Below, piece by piece: positions 23,697 through 33,283 of a stretch of 47,448 nucleotides of DNA (within the stretch, counting starts at the first letter, position 1; each line of letters starts with the position of its first letter). The notes below the pieces were generated by a model that saw nothing but the letters and a program-made list of their open reading frames with translations, ran no database searches and was not told where the DNA came from. The DNA is from UBA1189 sp045612925 (GTDB lineage: Bacteria > Bacteroidota > Bacteroidia > Bacteroidales > Bacteroidaceae). The translations under genes and the position numbers were made by a program. The stretch is from the NCBI GenBank assembly GCA_045612925.1, contig JAZKZX010000019.1, positions 1-47,448 on the forward strand, written 5' to 3'.

Positions 23697-24074
23697 TTAC
23701 AAGCCCGCTGCTCGGCGCAACTCTTCTATTTGGCTCTCCCACATCTGAACGAGGTCTTCCTCCTCCTCGTTGCGCGAAATCTCCGTAACCTCAAGCACAT
23801 GTGCCTTGGTGAGTTCACTCACATTGATACGCAATTCAAAGTAGGTCTTCGGTCCCTCGTCGAGCCAATGGAAACGGATATACACTCCTTCACGACAACC
23901 CAACAACTCCGCTTGGCGCTCCTCATCTTTGCCCCAACAGAAGGTATACACACCATCTCTCTCGGTTATCTTATCGGCCATCCATGCCTCCAAACCGCCC
24001 GTGGTACCAATAAAATCCCACACGATATTTCTTGTATTTCCAACAATCGGATACTCCAAATGTATTTTTGTCAT
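23697..24074 (-). CDS. START-like domain protein
   Basis: A 125-residue soluble protein. The sequence MTKIHLEYPIVGNTRNIVWDFIGTT, then GLEAWMADKITERDGVYTFCWG, a run of strands (YIRFHWLDEGPKTYFELRI) and a long C-terminal helix (EDLVQMWESQIEELRRAAGL), follows the helix-grip layout of START/AHSA1-type proteins with a pocket for a hydrophobic ligand. It matches a Bacteroidetes 'START-like' family whose ligand is unknown. I chose the ATG at 24074 because the -7 box lies 21 nt upstream; a longer frame would include the promoter and the dispersed repeat. Confidence 0.85.
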   Translation of the reverse strand: MTKIHLEYPIVGNTRNIVWDFIGTTGGLEAWMADKITERDGVYTFCWGKDEERQAELLGCREGVYIRFHWLDEGPKTYFELRINVSELTKAHVLEVTEISRNEEEEDLVQMWESQIEELRRAAGL

Positions 24075-24094
24075 GGCATCATATCTTTTGGATG

Positions 24095-24126
24095 CAAATA
24101 TAACGAAGGAGATTAAGAAAAACAAA
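24095..24126 (-). promoter_or_regulatory. Promoter of the START-like gene
   Basis: On the minus strand: TTTG (24126-24123), a 20-nt spacer, TATATTTG (24102-24095). Confidence 0.8.
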
Positions 24127-24172
24127 TTTTTCACACAACTTTGCGAGGATCCCCATTTTTGTTTTTCGCCCA

Positions 24173-24226
24173 CTGAGAAAAAATTCAAGTACTTGATATT
24201 ATTCGCTCGCTTATTCGTATCATTGA
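24173..24226 (+). repeat. Dispersed promoter-bearing repeat, copy 2 (degenerate)
   Basis: CTGAGAAAAAATTCAAG, TACTTGATATTATTCGCTCG, CTTATTCGTATCATTGAG. It agrees with copy 3 apart from a shorter centre and the -7 box, which reads TATCATTG instead of TATCTTTG. It is probably an inactive duplicate. Confidence 0.8.
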
Positions 24227-24254
24227 GTTTCACTCGAAGATACTTGCGCTCGCT

Positions 24255-24310
24255 GAGAAAAATATTCAAGTAAACTTGATATTATTCGCTCGCTTATTCG
24301 TATCTTTGCA
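24255..24310 (+). repeat. Dispersed promoter-bearing repeat, copy 3 (promoter of trpS)
   Basis: GAGAAAAATATTCAAG, TAAACTTGATATTATT, CGCTCGCTTATTCG, then TATCTTTG (24301-24308) as the -7 box; TTG of the -33 box at 24276-24278, 22-nt spacer. It lies about 50 nt before trpS and about 80 nt after copy 2. Confidence 0.8.
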
Positions 24311-24358
24311 CTCCAAAATTTGTACTTAAGAACAAAAGAATAAAAAATATAGATAGAT

Positions 24359-25444
24359 ATGGGAAAAATCATCCTTACCGGTGACCGTCCTACGGGTCGC
24401 CTCCATTTGGGACATTTCGTGGGGTCACTGCGCCGTCGTGTAGAGTTGCAAAACTCCGGACTTTTCGACAAGATTTTCATCATGATTGCCGATGCACAGG
24501 CACTCACCGACAATGCCGACAACCCCGAGAAGATACGCCAAAACATCATCGAAGTTGCTCTTGACTATCTCGCTTGCGGCATCGACCCCTCAAAGAGCAC
24601 TATCTTCATCCAGTCACAAGTAGCCGAATTGTGCGAGCTTGCCTTCTATTACATGAACCTCGTGACCGTGAGCCGCCTGCAGCGCAACCCGACCGTGAAG
24701 ACCGAAATCCAGATGCGCAATTTCGAGACTAGCATCCCCGTTGGTTTTTTCACCTATCCCATTAGCCAAGCATCAGACATCACCGCATTCCGAGCCACTA
24801 CGGTACCTGCCGGTGAGGATCAGCAACCCATGATTGAGCAGGCCCGTGAGATTGCCCGCCGCTTCAACGGTATCTATGGAGATACCCTCGTAGAGCCCGA
24901 GATATTGCTCCCCGACAATGCTGCTTGCATGCGTCTGCCGGGAACAGATGGCAAAGCCAAGATGTCTAAGTCATTGGGCAACTGCATCTACCTGTCTGAT
25001 TCTTCAGAAGAGGTGCGCAAGCGTGTGATGAGCATGTATACCGACCCCGACCATATCCGCGTAGAAGATCCGGGTAAAGTTGAGGGCAACACCGTATTCA
25101 CCTACCTTGACGCCTTCTGCCAGCCCGAGCACTTTGCCAAGTATTGGCCCGACTATAGCAGCCTTGACGAACTAAAAGCACACTACATGCGTGGCGGATT
25201 GGGCGATGTGAAGGTAAAGAAATTCCTCTATGCCATCCTCGAAGAACTGCTCACCCCCATCCGCGAACGCCGCAAGGAATGGGAGAAGGATATCCCCGCA
25301 GTGTTCGACATTCTGAAGCGCGGTAGCGAAGCCGCACGCGCCGTAGCAGCCAACACCCTTGCTGATGTACGCAGCGCCATGCGCATCAACTATTTCGACG
25401 ATGCCGAACTCATTGCTGAACAATCGCGCAAGTTTCAAGGTTAA
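24359..25444 (+). CDS. trpS: Tryptophan-tRNA ligase
   Basis: A 361-residue class I aminoacyl-tRNA synthetase. The HIGH-type motif is TGRLHLGH (12-19) and the KMSKS loop is exact (201-205). The tryptophan pocket region (MNLVTVSRLQRNPTVKTE, FFTYPISQASDITAF, VPAGEDQQPMIEQARE) is present. The protein lacks the long insertions of some paralogs and is of the type usual in Bacteroidetes. Promoter lies in the repeat at 24255-24310. coaX follows after 26 nt. Confidence 0.96.
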   Translation: MGKIILTGDRPTGRLHLGHFVGSLRRRVELQNSGLFDKIFIMIADAQALTDNADNPEKIRQNIIEVALDYLACGIDPSKSTIFIQSQVAELCELAFYYMNLVTVSRLQRNPTVKTEIQMRNFETSIPVGFFTYPISQASDITAFRATTVPAGEDQQPMIEQAREIARRFNGIYGDTLVEPEILLPDNAACMRLPGTDGKAKMSKSLGNCIYLSDSSEEVRKRVMSMYTDPDHIRVEDPGKVEGNTVFTYLDAFCQPEHFAKYWPDYSSLDELKAHYMRGGLGDVKVKKFLYAILEELLTPIRERRKEWEKDIPAVFDILKRGSEAARAVAANTLADVRSAMRINYFDDAELIAEQSRKFQG

Positions 25445-25470
25445 CATACTTGAAACGCCATAAGTCGAGC

Positions 25471-26208
25471 ATGAAGCATCTTATTGTCGACATAGGCAAT
25501 TCGTCTGCCAAGGTCGCATTGTTCGATGGGTATACGCTCATCGAGCATTGTTGTGTATCACACGAAGAACTTCCAGTTGTTTGGATAGACAAAGCCAACG
25601 ATCCGGCTATAGGCGCAGCCATCATCTCTTCGGTAATTCCACTCCCCGAAACGATGGGGACGACTTTACACAAACTGCCCTATCCATGTCTACACATGTC
25701 GGCACGACTCAAAATGCCCTTCAGCATAGCCTATAAGACTCCTGACACCTTGGGGGCTGATCGCTTAGCTGCCGTAGCCGAGGCATATGCCCAATACCCC
25801 AATCGCAACCTACTCGTCATTGACGCAGGCACAGCCATAACCTATGATTTAGTAACTGCAGAAGGGACCTATCTGGGCGGACAAATATCGCCAGGTATCA
25901 ATATGAGATTCAAGGCACTCCACCACTTTACCGGCAAACTGCCTTTAGTCGGCAGAGAAGGGGAGCGCACCATGATTGGCAACACCACTGAAACAGCCAT
26001 TCGGGAAGGAGTTTTGCAAGGTGTAGATAAAGAAATAGAAGGATATATTCAGGAATACTCTCTGAAATACCCCGACCTTTTAGTTTTTTTAACGGGCGGC
26101 GACGCTATTCTCTTGGATAATCGCATAAAAAATCGCACCTTTGTAGACAATTTGCTCGTAATAAAAGGGCTAAATCGAATATTAACACTGAACAATGAAG
26201 ATATTTAA
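25471..26208 (+). CDS. coaX: Type III pantothenate kinase
   Basis: A 245-residue CoaX, which phosphorylates pantothenate in the first step of coenzyme A synthesis. The phosphate motif VDIGNSSAKVALF opens the protein, and TLGADRLAAVAEAYAQYP, LVIDAGTAITYDLV with the catalytic Asp, GGQISPGINMRFKALHHFTGKLP and LTGGDA follow as in the family. I use the ATG at 25471; an in-frame TTG 21 nt earlier lacks support. It overlaps the next gene by 14 nt, so the outer-membrane protein gene is translated with it. Confidence 0.95.
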   Translation: MKHLIVDIGNSSAKVALFDGYTLIEHCCVSHEELPVVWIDKANDPAIGAAIISSVIPLPETMGTTLHKLPYPCLHMSARLKMPFSIAYKTPDTLGADRLAAVAEAYAQYPNRNLLVIDAGTAITYDLVTAEGTYLGGQISPGINMRFKALHHFTGKLPLVGREGERTMIGNTTETAIREGVLQGVDKEIEGYIQEYSLKYPDLLVFLTGGDAILLDNRIKNRTFVDNLLVIKGLNRILTLNNEDI

Positions 26209-27436
26209 GGTACTGATCCTATCGTTCATCACCCTACTTACCCTCCCCACATCGGCGGAGAATGGCATGAACTCGCCCTACACCCGCTTTGGGTTCGGTC
26301 AGTTGGCTGGCCTGGAAACGGGTACAAGCAAGAGCATGGGAGGCACAGGTATTGGTGTGCACAATATCAACCAGATCAACATGCTCAATCCGGCATCGTA
26401 TGCAGCGGTCGACACGCTTACCTTCCTCTTAGATGTGGGAGCAAGCTTGAGCAATACCAATATTGCCGAAGGCGGTGTGAAGATGAATGCCCGCAACACC
26501 ACTTTCGACTACCTTGCCATGCAATTCCGCCTGCTACCTCGCTTAGGATTCACACTCGGCATGACCCCCTTCTCGAATATCGGCTATGACTTCAGCAATA
26601 CCGAGACCATAATCAATGACGAGGAAGATTTAGTGACTACTACTACCACCTATTGCGGCAATGGCGGGTTGAGACAAATCACTACAGGCTTAGGATACTC
26701 ACCCTTCAAGGGGCTATCAATAGGTGCTAATCTATCTTACATTTACGGAGAGATGTATCACTATGTCTATAGCCAATACAGTGATATTAACATAAGCACC
26801 TATACCAAGCAATATCAAGCAGAGATTACGACCTACAGCGCCAACTTCGGTTTGCAATACCAGGCTTCTATGGGCAAGAGTCGCATCACCCTCGGCGCCA
26901 CTTATCGCCCTGGGCATTCCATAGACGACGAAGCATACATTATTCAAACCATATCAGCCAATGACACTATTGGCACATCACAAATGAGTCTCCCCACAGA
27001 ATATGGGGCAGGTGTTTCATACACTTATGACAATCGTCTTACTATTGCCGCAGATTACTGTATACAGCAATATAGCACGGTAGACTTCTTCGGCATCAAG
27101 GGCACCGATCGCACACGAGCATCGATTGGCGTAGAGTATATCCCCGAATTGCACACACGCAAACTCTTTCAGCGTGCACGCTATCGCGCCGGGCTACACT
27201 ACGCTACGGCACATTACACCATCGATGGTCAACAGGGACCTACCGAATATGGTGCCACCATAGGAATCGGTCTTCCTATCATGAATGCATGGAGCGGAAA
27301 GAGCATTGTAAACATCTCCGCGCAAGCCGTACACATACGCCCCAATATGCCAGGACTTATCACGGAGAACGCATTGCGTCTCAACATCGGTTTGTCGTTC
27401 AACGAGACCTGGTTCAACAAGTGGAAGGTGCAATAA
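26195..27436 (+). CDS. FadL-like outer-membrane protein
   Basis: A 413-residue exported protein with signal peptide (MKIFKVLILSFITLLTLPTSA). The mature N-terminus MNSPYTRFGFGQLAGLETGTSKSMGGTGIGVHNINQINMLNPASYAAV has the 'GG-x-G-x...NPA' layout of FadL/OmpP1 barrels, in which the N-terminal hatch closes the pore. Amphipathic strands continue to the end. It may take up hydrophobic molecules, but the substrate is unknown. It starts within coaX (14 nt overlap), and this coaX-OMP-TPR-lptC order is, to my knowledge, conserved in Bacteroidales. Confidence 0.85.
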   Translation: MKIFKVLILSFITLLTLPTSAENGMNSPYTRFGFGQLAGLETGTSKSMGGTGIGVHNINQINMLNPASYAAVDTLTFLLDVGASLSNTNIAEGGVKMNARNTTFDYLAMQFRLLPRLGFTLGMTPFSNIGYDFSNTETIINDEEDLVTTTTTYCGNGGLRQITTGLGYSPFKGLSIGANLSYIYGEMYHYVYSQYSDINISTYTKQYQAEITTYSANFGLQYQASMGKSRITLGATYRPGHSIDDEAYIIQTISANDTIGTSQMSLPTEYGAGVSYTYDNRLTIAADYCIQQYSTVDFFGIKGTDRTRASIGVEYIPELHTRKLFQRARYRAGLHYATAHYTIDGQQGPTEYGATIGIGLPIMNAWSGKSIVNISAQAVHIRPNMPGLITENALRLNIGLSFNETWFNKWKVQ

Positions 27437-27525
27437 TTAAAACGTCGGGATTAAACTCTTGACAACACATAGAGTCATATAAACAGAGAAGCAAAAGGAC
27501 AATAACTAAATACACAAAAAAGACT

Positions 27526-28893
27526 ATGAGATTTAAAGTACTTATCGCGCTATTTGCGCTGACCGCCACAACCTCTATGGCACAAAAAGGAGTAGAAGAT
27601 GGCTCACGCTTCGGACATGGCCAAGACAGTATCGACTGCTTGAACAACATCAGCCTCTATAGCGAGAACCTCAAGACAAAGAACTATGCAGATGCCTACA
27701 CCTATTGGCAGAAGGTATTTGCTGATGCTCCCGTATCACGCCACAGCCTCTACACCGACGGTGTTACTATCCTCAAAAACCTCATCGTGGGCACCAAGGT
27801 CCTCGAAGAGCGCAAGGCCTATGCCGACGAGATGATGAAGGTATACGACCAGCAGCTCCAATACCTCGACAAGCTCAACCTCTTGAGAAAGAGTCCTTGG
27901 ACCGACTATTATGTAAAGGGAGAGAAAGCACACAACTACCTCACCTACTACCCCCGCATGGACAACAACATGGCATACGACATGCTCCGCGAGGTTATCG
28001 ACATGGCTGGCGACAAGAACCAGTACTACATCATCGGCGACTACATGAAGGTGTCTTTGGCTAAGTTCAAAGCCGATGAGACCCACCGCGAGCAGTTCAT
28101 TCAGGACTACCTCACTTCAGCCGAATATATCGCCGCTATTAACGATAAGGTACAGAACATGAGCACCCCCAACCCCAAGCTCATTGAGGCTGTTGCCAAA
28201 ATCAAAGACAATGTAGATGGTTATTTCATCAACAGCGGTGCTGCAGAATGCGATCAGCTCGAAGCTATCTATGCTCCTAAAGTTGAGGAGAACAAGGAAG
28301 ACCTTGACTATCTCCGTAAGGTAGTAAGCGTAATGGCTATGCTCAACTGCACCGAATCAGAGACCTACTACAACGCTTCAGAGTATGCTCACCACATTGC
28401 CCCCACTGCTGCTACAGCTGCAGGCTGTGCTTACCGCTACCTCAAGCGTGGCGATATCGCTAAGTCTATAGAGTATTTTGACCAAGCTATCGAACTCGAC
28501 ACCGTAGCTGAGAGCAAGGCTGAATACTGCTACAAAGCGGCCGTAGTACTCAACTCTGACCGCCAGCTCAGCAAGGCCAAGGGCTATGTAACCAAGGCTA
28601 TCAGCCTCAATGGAAGCAAAGGTAACTACTATATCCTCCTTGCCAACATCTATGCTGCCGCTCCCCAGTGGAATGACGAGCCTCTCAAAGAGAAGTGCAA
28701 GTATTTCGTTGTGCTCGACCGCCTCTACCAAGCTAAGCGTGTCGATGAGAGTGTAGCCGAGGAGGCAAACAAGATGATTGCTGCTTACTCAACCCATACT
28801 CCTACTATCCAAGACCTCTTCATGATTGGCTTAAAAGAGGGCGACAAGATACATGTAGGTGGCCTCATCAACGAAACTACTACCATTCGCTAA
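27526..28893 (+). CDS. Exported tetratricopeptide-repeat protein
   Basis: A 455-residue protein with signal peptide (MRFKVLIALFALTATTSMAQ). Helical pairs follow, including ENLKTKNYADAYTYWQKVFADAP (about 42-64), YLKRGDIAKSIEYFDQAIELD (about 304-324) and LSKAKGYVTKAISLN, which fit TPR units and a periplasmic scaffold role. Codon choice here, with many GCT, GTT and AAG codons, looks like that of a highly expressed gene, unlike the flanking lptC. It lies 89 nt after the FadL-like gene and 5 nt before lptC. Partners are unknown. Confidence 0.88.
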   Translation: MRFKVLIALFALTATTSMAQKGVEDGSRFGHGQDSIDCLNNISLYSENLKTKNYADAYTYWQKVFADAPVSRHSLYTDGVTILKNLIVGTKVLEERKAYADEMMKVYDQQLQYLDKLNLLRKSPWTDYYVKGEKAHNYLTYYPRMDNNMAYDMLREVIDMAGDKNQYYIIGDYMKVSLAKFKADETHREQFIQDYLTSAEYIAAINDKVQNMSTPNPKLIEAVAKIKDNVDGYFINSGAAECDQLEAIYAPKVEENKEDLDYLRKVVSVMAMLNCTESETYYNASEYAHHIAPTAATAAGCAYRYLKRGDIAKSIEYFDQAIELDTVAESKAEYCYKAAVVLNSDRQLSKAKGYVTKAISLNGSKGNYYILLANIYAAAPQWNDEPLKEKCKYFVVLDRLYQAKRVDESVAEEANKMIAAYSTHTPTIQDLFMIGLKEGDKIHVGGLINETTTIR

Positions 28894-28898
28894 TCTCA

Positions 28899-29519
28899 GT
28901 GGACCGGAGTAAACGCCAACGGCACAATATGTATTATGGCATAACAATCGTCCTCACGACGGTTGTTATGCTGTTTCTGTTTTCGGCATGCACTGGCAAG
29001 AAGAAACCCATGACCGATGCCATCACCAATCGTGATTCAGTACCCGTCATGATTACCCGTGATGTTTCAAGCTATGTCAGTGACTCAGGCATCGTGCGTT
29101 ATAAAATCATCACCAAGGAATGGAAGGTCTATGATCGCCTCGACCCCTCACGATGGTCTTTTGAGCAGGGCATCTACCTTGAGAAATTCGACAATCAGCT
29201 CGCCATCGAAGCAGTCATCAGTGCCGACACCGCCTACTACTACGACAAGAAGGAGTTATGGGAGCTACGCGGTAATGTACACATTGAGAACGAGCAGGAC
29301 GAGCAGTTCGACACCCAATTACTCTTTTGGGATCAAAAAGCCAAAACCGTCTACTCCGACCAATACATACGTATACGTCAGCAGAAGCGTGTCATCACAG
29401 GTACTGGTTTCACTTCCAACCAGCAACTAACAAACTACACCATCAGGCAGACGCAAGGCATCTTCCCAATCAAGGAAAAGCAGCCCACACCTGCCGACAC
29501 GGTAGTGGCCCAAAATTAA
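28899..29519 (+). CDS. lptC: LptC-like LPS export protein
   Basis: A 206-residue protein of the LptC family, the periplasmic bridge of the LPS export machine. The N-terminal helix (about 12-30) ends in FLFSAC, a lipoprotein-like Cys31. The beta-jellyroll follows, with SDSGIVRYKIITKEWKVYD, YLEKFDNQLAIEAVISADTAYYYDKKELWELRGNVHIENE and TGTGFTSNQQLTNYTI as in Bacteroidetes LptC. The GTG at 28899 gives a positively charged N-terminus (SKRQRH) before the helix; an ATG at 28929 is an alternative. It follows the TPR gene by 5 nt. Confidence 0.9.
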   Translation: MDRSKRQRHNMYYGITIVLTTVVMLFLFSACTGKKKPMTDAITNRDSVPVMITRDVSSYVSDSGIVRYKIITKEWKVYDRLDPSRWSFEQGIYLEKFDNQLAIEAVISADTAYYYDKKELWELRGNVHIENEQDEQFDTQLLFWDQKAKTVYSDQYIRIRQQKRVITGTGFTSNQQLTNYTIRQTQGIFPIKEKQPTPADTVVAQN

Positions 29520-29578
29520 AAGTTAAAGGGTCAAAAACCACAAAACAAAACTTAACACTCAAAAAAATCATACGCCTA

Positions 29579-30841
29579 ATGTCCCCCACGGCAATTTTTC
29601 TTCTCATCGCGATGATCTTCTCCGCCTTCTTTTCGGGCATGGAGATTGCCTTCGTATCGTCCAGCAAGTTACGCTTTGAGGTCGACAAGAGTAATCGCAG
29701 CCTTTCAGGAAAACTCCTGTCAGTTTTCTACGACAACCCCAACAACTATATCTCTACCATGCTCGTAGGCAACAATATTGCTCTCGTTGTATATGGTATC
29801 ATGATGTCACGCATCATCGATGGCTTTCTCATTGAACATGTTACCTCCAACCCCTTTTTGTTATTGCTTACCGACACCGTAATCTCTACACTTATCATAC
29901 TTGTTGTAGGAGAATTCTTACCCAAGACTATCTTCAAGATCAACCCTAACGCAACGCTACGTTTCTTTGCGCTACCCACCATACTTATCTACTATATTCT
30001 CTTCCCAATCTCACAGTTTGCCACAGCCTGTGCCCGCGGCATATTGCGTCTCTTGGGTATCAAGCTCAATAAGGAGAGTTCCACCAAAGCCTTTACCAAG
30101 ATGGACCTTGACTACTTCATCCAGTCCAGTATACAGCAAGGCAATGGAGCAGAAGACGTTGACACCGAAGTAAAGATCTTCCAAAATGCGCTTGACTTCT
30201 CCAATCTCCGTATCCGCGACTGCATGGTGCATCGTACCGAGATAGAGGCTGTAGACAAGAACACCACAGCCGAGGAACTCATGCGTATTTTTGTAGAAAC
30301 AGGATACTCTAAGATTATCGTCTACGAAAACACCATCGACAACATCATCGGATACATTCACTCTTCCGAGATGTTCAAGCGCACAGCCACCTGGCAAGAG
30401 CATATTGTCAAGATGCCCTTTGTCCCTGAGAGCATGCAGGCACAAAAACTTATGGAGCAGTTCTTGCAGCAAAAGAAGTCCCTTGCCGTCGTAGTCGACG
30501 AGTTTGGCGGCACTGCTGGCATCATCTCCCTCGAAGACATCGTCGAAGAACTCTTTGGTGAGATCGAAGATGAGCATGATGTAGATGATTACATAGCCAA
30601 GCGTAATGACGATGGCAGTTACCTCCTCTCAGCACGCCTTGAGATAGAGCGCGTAAACGAGTTGTTTGGTCTCGTCCTTCCCGTATCGGACGATTACCAA
30701 ACCCTTGCAGGCTTTATCCTTTTTCGCTACAAGAACTTCCCCAAAATGCACGAAGTGATACAGATAGACCATTTCCGATTCAAAATCATGAAGGTTGAGA
30801 GCAATAAAATCGAACTCATAACCTTGAAAATTGAGGAATAA
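29579..30841 (+). CDS. CNNM/CorC-HlyC family membrane protein
   Basis: A 420-residue protein with the standard order: CNNM (DUF21) membrane domain with helices from about 4-25, 60-140 (FFSGMEIAFVSSSKL is a family mark), a pair of CBS domains (about 195-320, with MVHRTEIEAVDKNTTAEEL and VVDEFGGTAGIISLEDIVEELFGEIEDE), and a C-terminal CorC_HlyC domain. Relatives transport or sense Mg2+ or Co2+, or act in gliding motility (GldE); which applies here cannot be told. The ATG at 29579 is preferred; a long frame runs upstream across lptC. It lies 59 nt after lptC, before the ppiD-like gene. Confidence 0.92.
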   Translation: MSPTAIFLLIAMIFSAFFSGMEIAFVSSSKLRFEVDKSNRSLSGKLLSVFYDNPNNYISTMLVGNNIALVVYGIMMSRIIDGFLIEHVTSNPFLLLLTDTVISTLIILVVGEFLPKTIFKINPNATLRFFALPTILIYYILFPISQFATACARGILRLLGIKLNKESSTKAFTKMDLDYFIQSSIQQGNGAEDVDTEVKIFQNALDFSNLRIRDCMVHRTEIEAVDKNTTAEELMRIFVETGYSKIIVYENTIDNIIGYIHSSEMFKRTATWQEHIVKMPFVPESMQAQKLMEQFLQQKKSLAVVVDEFGGTAGIISLEDIVEELFGEIEDEHDVDDYIAKRNDDGSYLLSARLEIERVNELFGLVLPVSDDYQTLAGFILFRYKNFPKMHEVIQIDHFRFKIMKVESNKIELITLKIEE

Positions 30842-30953
30842 TCCATATTTTCCTGCTTTTTTGCGCTATTCTTTATGCAATTACATGTTTTTTTCGTACT
30901 TTCGTGCGCTCAAAAAGTTATTTGACTAATATAAAACTAAAAAAATACAAAAA

Positions 30954-33098
30954 ATGGCAACATTACAATCAATCAGAAAACACGGCGCAGCCTTGGTTAT
31001 TGTTATCGGTATTGCGCTATTCGCATTTATTGCTGGCGACGCAGCTAAAGTTCTCCAGCCTGGTCAAAACTCACAAAACGTTGGTCTTATCAATGGCAAG
31101 AAGATTGATGCACAGACCTACCAGCAAATGGTAGAGGAGTATACTCAAGCCATCAACTTCGCTCGTGGTGGCAGCTCACTCACCGAGGCTGAGAATGCAC
31201 AGATCAAGGATGAGGTATGGAACACTATCGTCACCAACACCCTCATCGGTGAAGAGGCAGCCAAGCTTGGCCTTACCGTTACTACAGCCGAGTTGCAAGC
31301 TCTTATCAACGAGGGCACAGACCCCATGTTGGCACAGACCCCCTTCCGCAATGAGGCTGGCCAGTTCGACGGCGATGTACTCATGAAGTTCCTTGCAGAC
31401 TATGCCAATATGGATGTTGAGATTATGCCTGCCGAGTATGTTGAGTACTACCATCAGCTCTATGCCTACTGGAAGTTCATTGAGAGCAATCTCATCAGCA
31501 GCCTTCTCATGCAGAAGTACGAAGCGCTTGTTGTTGAGTCACAACTCTCTAACTGCGTAGCAGCCGAGTACAACTTCAATGCACGCAACAACCATGCAGA
31601 AGTAGCCTATGCTGTAGTTCCCTATAGCAGCGTAGCTGATTCACTGGTTAAGGTATCAAATGGTGACATCAAGAAACTTTACAACGCAAAGAAAGAGCTC
31701 TATAAGCAACCTGCTGAGACACGCGCCATCCGTTATATCGATGTTGTTGTAACTCCCAGCCAGGCCGACCGCGATGAACTCCACAAAGAGATAAGCGAAT
31801 ATGCCGAGCAGCTTGCTACAGCCGATGATTTCGGCGCCCTCGTGCGTTTGGCAAACTCAACCGTTGCCTACTCTGAAGTTCCTGTTACCAGCGCAGCTCT
31901 TCCCGAAGACGTAGTAGCTAACCTCGCTTCAGTGAATGGCGATGCAGTATATGGTCCCTATTACAACCAGGCCGACGACTCATACAACGCCTTCCGTATC
32001 CTCTCTAAGAAACAACTCCCCGACTCAGTACAGTATCGTCAAATTCAGATAGCAGATGCTGATGCAGCTCGCGCACAAGAGTTGGCCGACAGTATCTATG
32101 GTGCCCTCACAGCAAAGAGAAATGCAGCTAAGTTTGCCGACCTTGCCGAGAAATATGGTCAGAGCTCTACAGCCCAGTGGATTGCAACCTCAAACTTTGA
32201 GGGTGCAGGCGTGAGCGGTGACAATGCCACCTACCTCAATACCCTCTTCGGTATGAGAGAGGGCGATATTAAGCATCTCACTCTCGGTGGCGGCCACCTC
32301 ATCATTGAGTGTGTTGACACCAAGAACCCCGTTGAGAAGTACACTGCTGCTGTAATCAAACGTCCCGCATACTTCAGCAGTGAAACCTATACCGCTGCTT
32401 ACAACCAGCTCAGCGCTTTTGTAGCCAGCAACCAGACTCTTGAGGACATTGAAGCCAACGCTGAAGAAGCAGGCTTCCGCCTCTACCCCACTACCGAGCT
32501 TAGCAATGCTGCTCACAATATCGGTGGCGTACAAGGCACTCGCGAGGCTATCCGTTGGGCATTCAATGCCGAGAAGGGCGAGGTATCACACATCTTTGAG
32601 GCTGGAGCAAATGACCACCTCATGGTAGTAGCTGTAGCCGACATCCACAAGGCAGGTTATCGTCCCGTAGAGCAGTTTGCCGACATGTTCCGCGTACAAG
32701 CTGTTAATGACAAGAAGGCCGACCACATTCTTGCCAACAGCAAGAAGGTGAGCAGCATGGACGAAGCTCTTGCTCTTGCAGGTGTAAAAGCCGACACTCT
32801 CCGTCGTGTAACCTTCAGTTCATCCGCTTATGTAAGCATGGTGCCTTCAAGCGAGCCCGTTGTTAGCGGTGCTGTAGCAGGCCTCGAAGAGGGTGAGTTC
32901 AGCGCTCCCATCAAGGGTAATGGTGGTGTATACTTCCTCCAAGTCGTTAAGAAGAACGATGGCGTTGCACAATTCAATGCCGATGCTGAGAAGCAGAACC
33001 TTGAGAACGCGGCTGTTCGCAACATCAACGGCAACACCATTCTCAACGAGCTCTATCGCAAGGGTGAGGTAAAGGACAACCGCTACATCTTCTTCTAA
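30954..33098 (+). CDS. PpiD-like periplasmic peptidyl-prolyl isomerase/chaperone
   Basis: A 714-residue protein anchored by one N-terminal helix (ALVIVIGIALFAFIAG, about 13-28) with the rest in the periplasm. A SurA_N-type domain (about 40-230) is followed by two parvulin-like regions, one around 360-460 (IADADAARAQELADSIYGALTAKRNAAKFADLAEKYGQSS), diverged from active enzymes. It probably assists folding of exported outer-membrane proteins, as PpiD does. Codon choice suggests high expression. The gene ends at the terminator at 33124-33160. TACTTTCG at 30897-30904 may be its -7 box, without a matching -33. Confidence 0.9.
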   Translation: MATLQSIRKHGAALVIVIGIALFAFIAGDAAKVLQPGQNSQNVGLINGKKIDAQTYQQMVEEYTQAINFARGGSSLTEAENAQIKDEVWNTIVTNTLIGEEAAKLGLTVTTAELQALINEGTDPMLAQTPFRNEAGQFDGDVLMKFLADYANMDVEIMPAEYVEYYHQLYAYWKFIESNLISSLLMQKYEALVVESQLSNCVAAEYNFNARNNHAEVAYAVVPYSSVADSLVKVSNGDIKKLYNAKKELYKQPAETRAIRYIDVVVTPSQADRDELHKEISEYAEQLATADDFGALVRLANSTVAYSEVPVTSAALPEDVVANLASVNGDAVYGPYYNQADDSYNAFRILSKKQLPDSVQYRQIQIADADAARAQELADSIYGALTAKRNAAKFADLAEKYGQSSTAQWIATSNFEGAGVSGDNATYLNTLFGMREGDIKHLTLGGGHLIIECVDTKNPVEKYTAAVIKRPAYFSSETYTAAYNQLSAFVASNQTLEDIEANAEEAGFRLYPTTELSNAAHNIGGVQGTREAIRWAFNAEKGEVSHIFEAGANDHLMVVAVADIHKAGYRPVEQFADMFRVQAVNDKKADHILANSKKVSSMDEALALAGVKADTLRRVTFSSSAYVSMVPSSEPVVSGAVAGLEEGEFSAPIKGNGGVYFLQVVKKNDGVAQFNADAEKQNLENAAVRNINGNTILNELYRKGEVKDNRYIFF

Positions 33099-33123
33099 GA
33101 TAATTCTTACCAACACGAATAAC

Positions 33124-33160
33124 GAGGGTACTCCAAATGCTTGGGGTACCCTCTTCTTTT
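33124..33160 (+). terminator. Terminator after the ppiD-like gene
   Basis: GAGGGTACTCC pairs with GGGGTACCCTC (11 bp, one G-U) and is followed by TTCTTTTC. Confidence 0.85.
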
Positions 33161-33178
33161 CCCATGTCAAAGGTCCCA

Positions 33179-33210
33179 TTTGCAGATATTAAATATTCTC
33201 CGTACCTTTG
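33179..33210 (+). promoter_or_regulatory. Promoter of the sialidase gene
   Basis: TTTG (33179-33182), a 20-nt spacer and TACCTTTG (33203-33210), a full match. The leader before the start codon is 73 nt. Confidence 0.85.
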
Positions 33211-33283
33211 TACCTATGGTTCTATGTGCAACCCACACATACGCAAATAAATAAAGAGTAATTACCATAAACAACGACAATCG

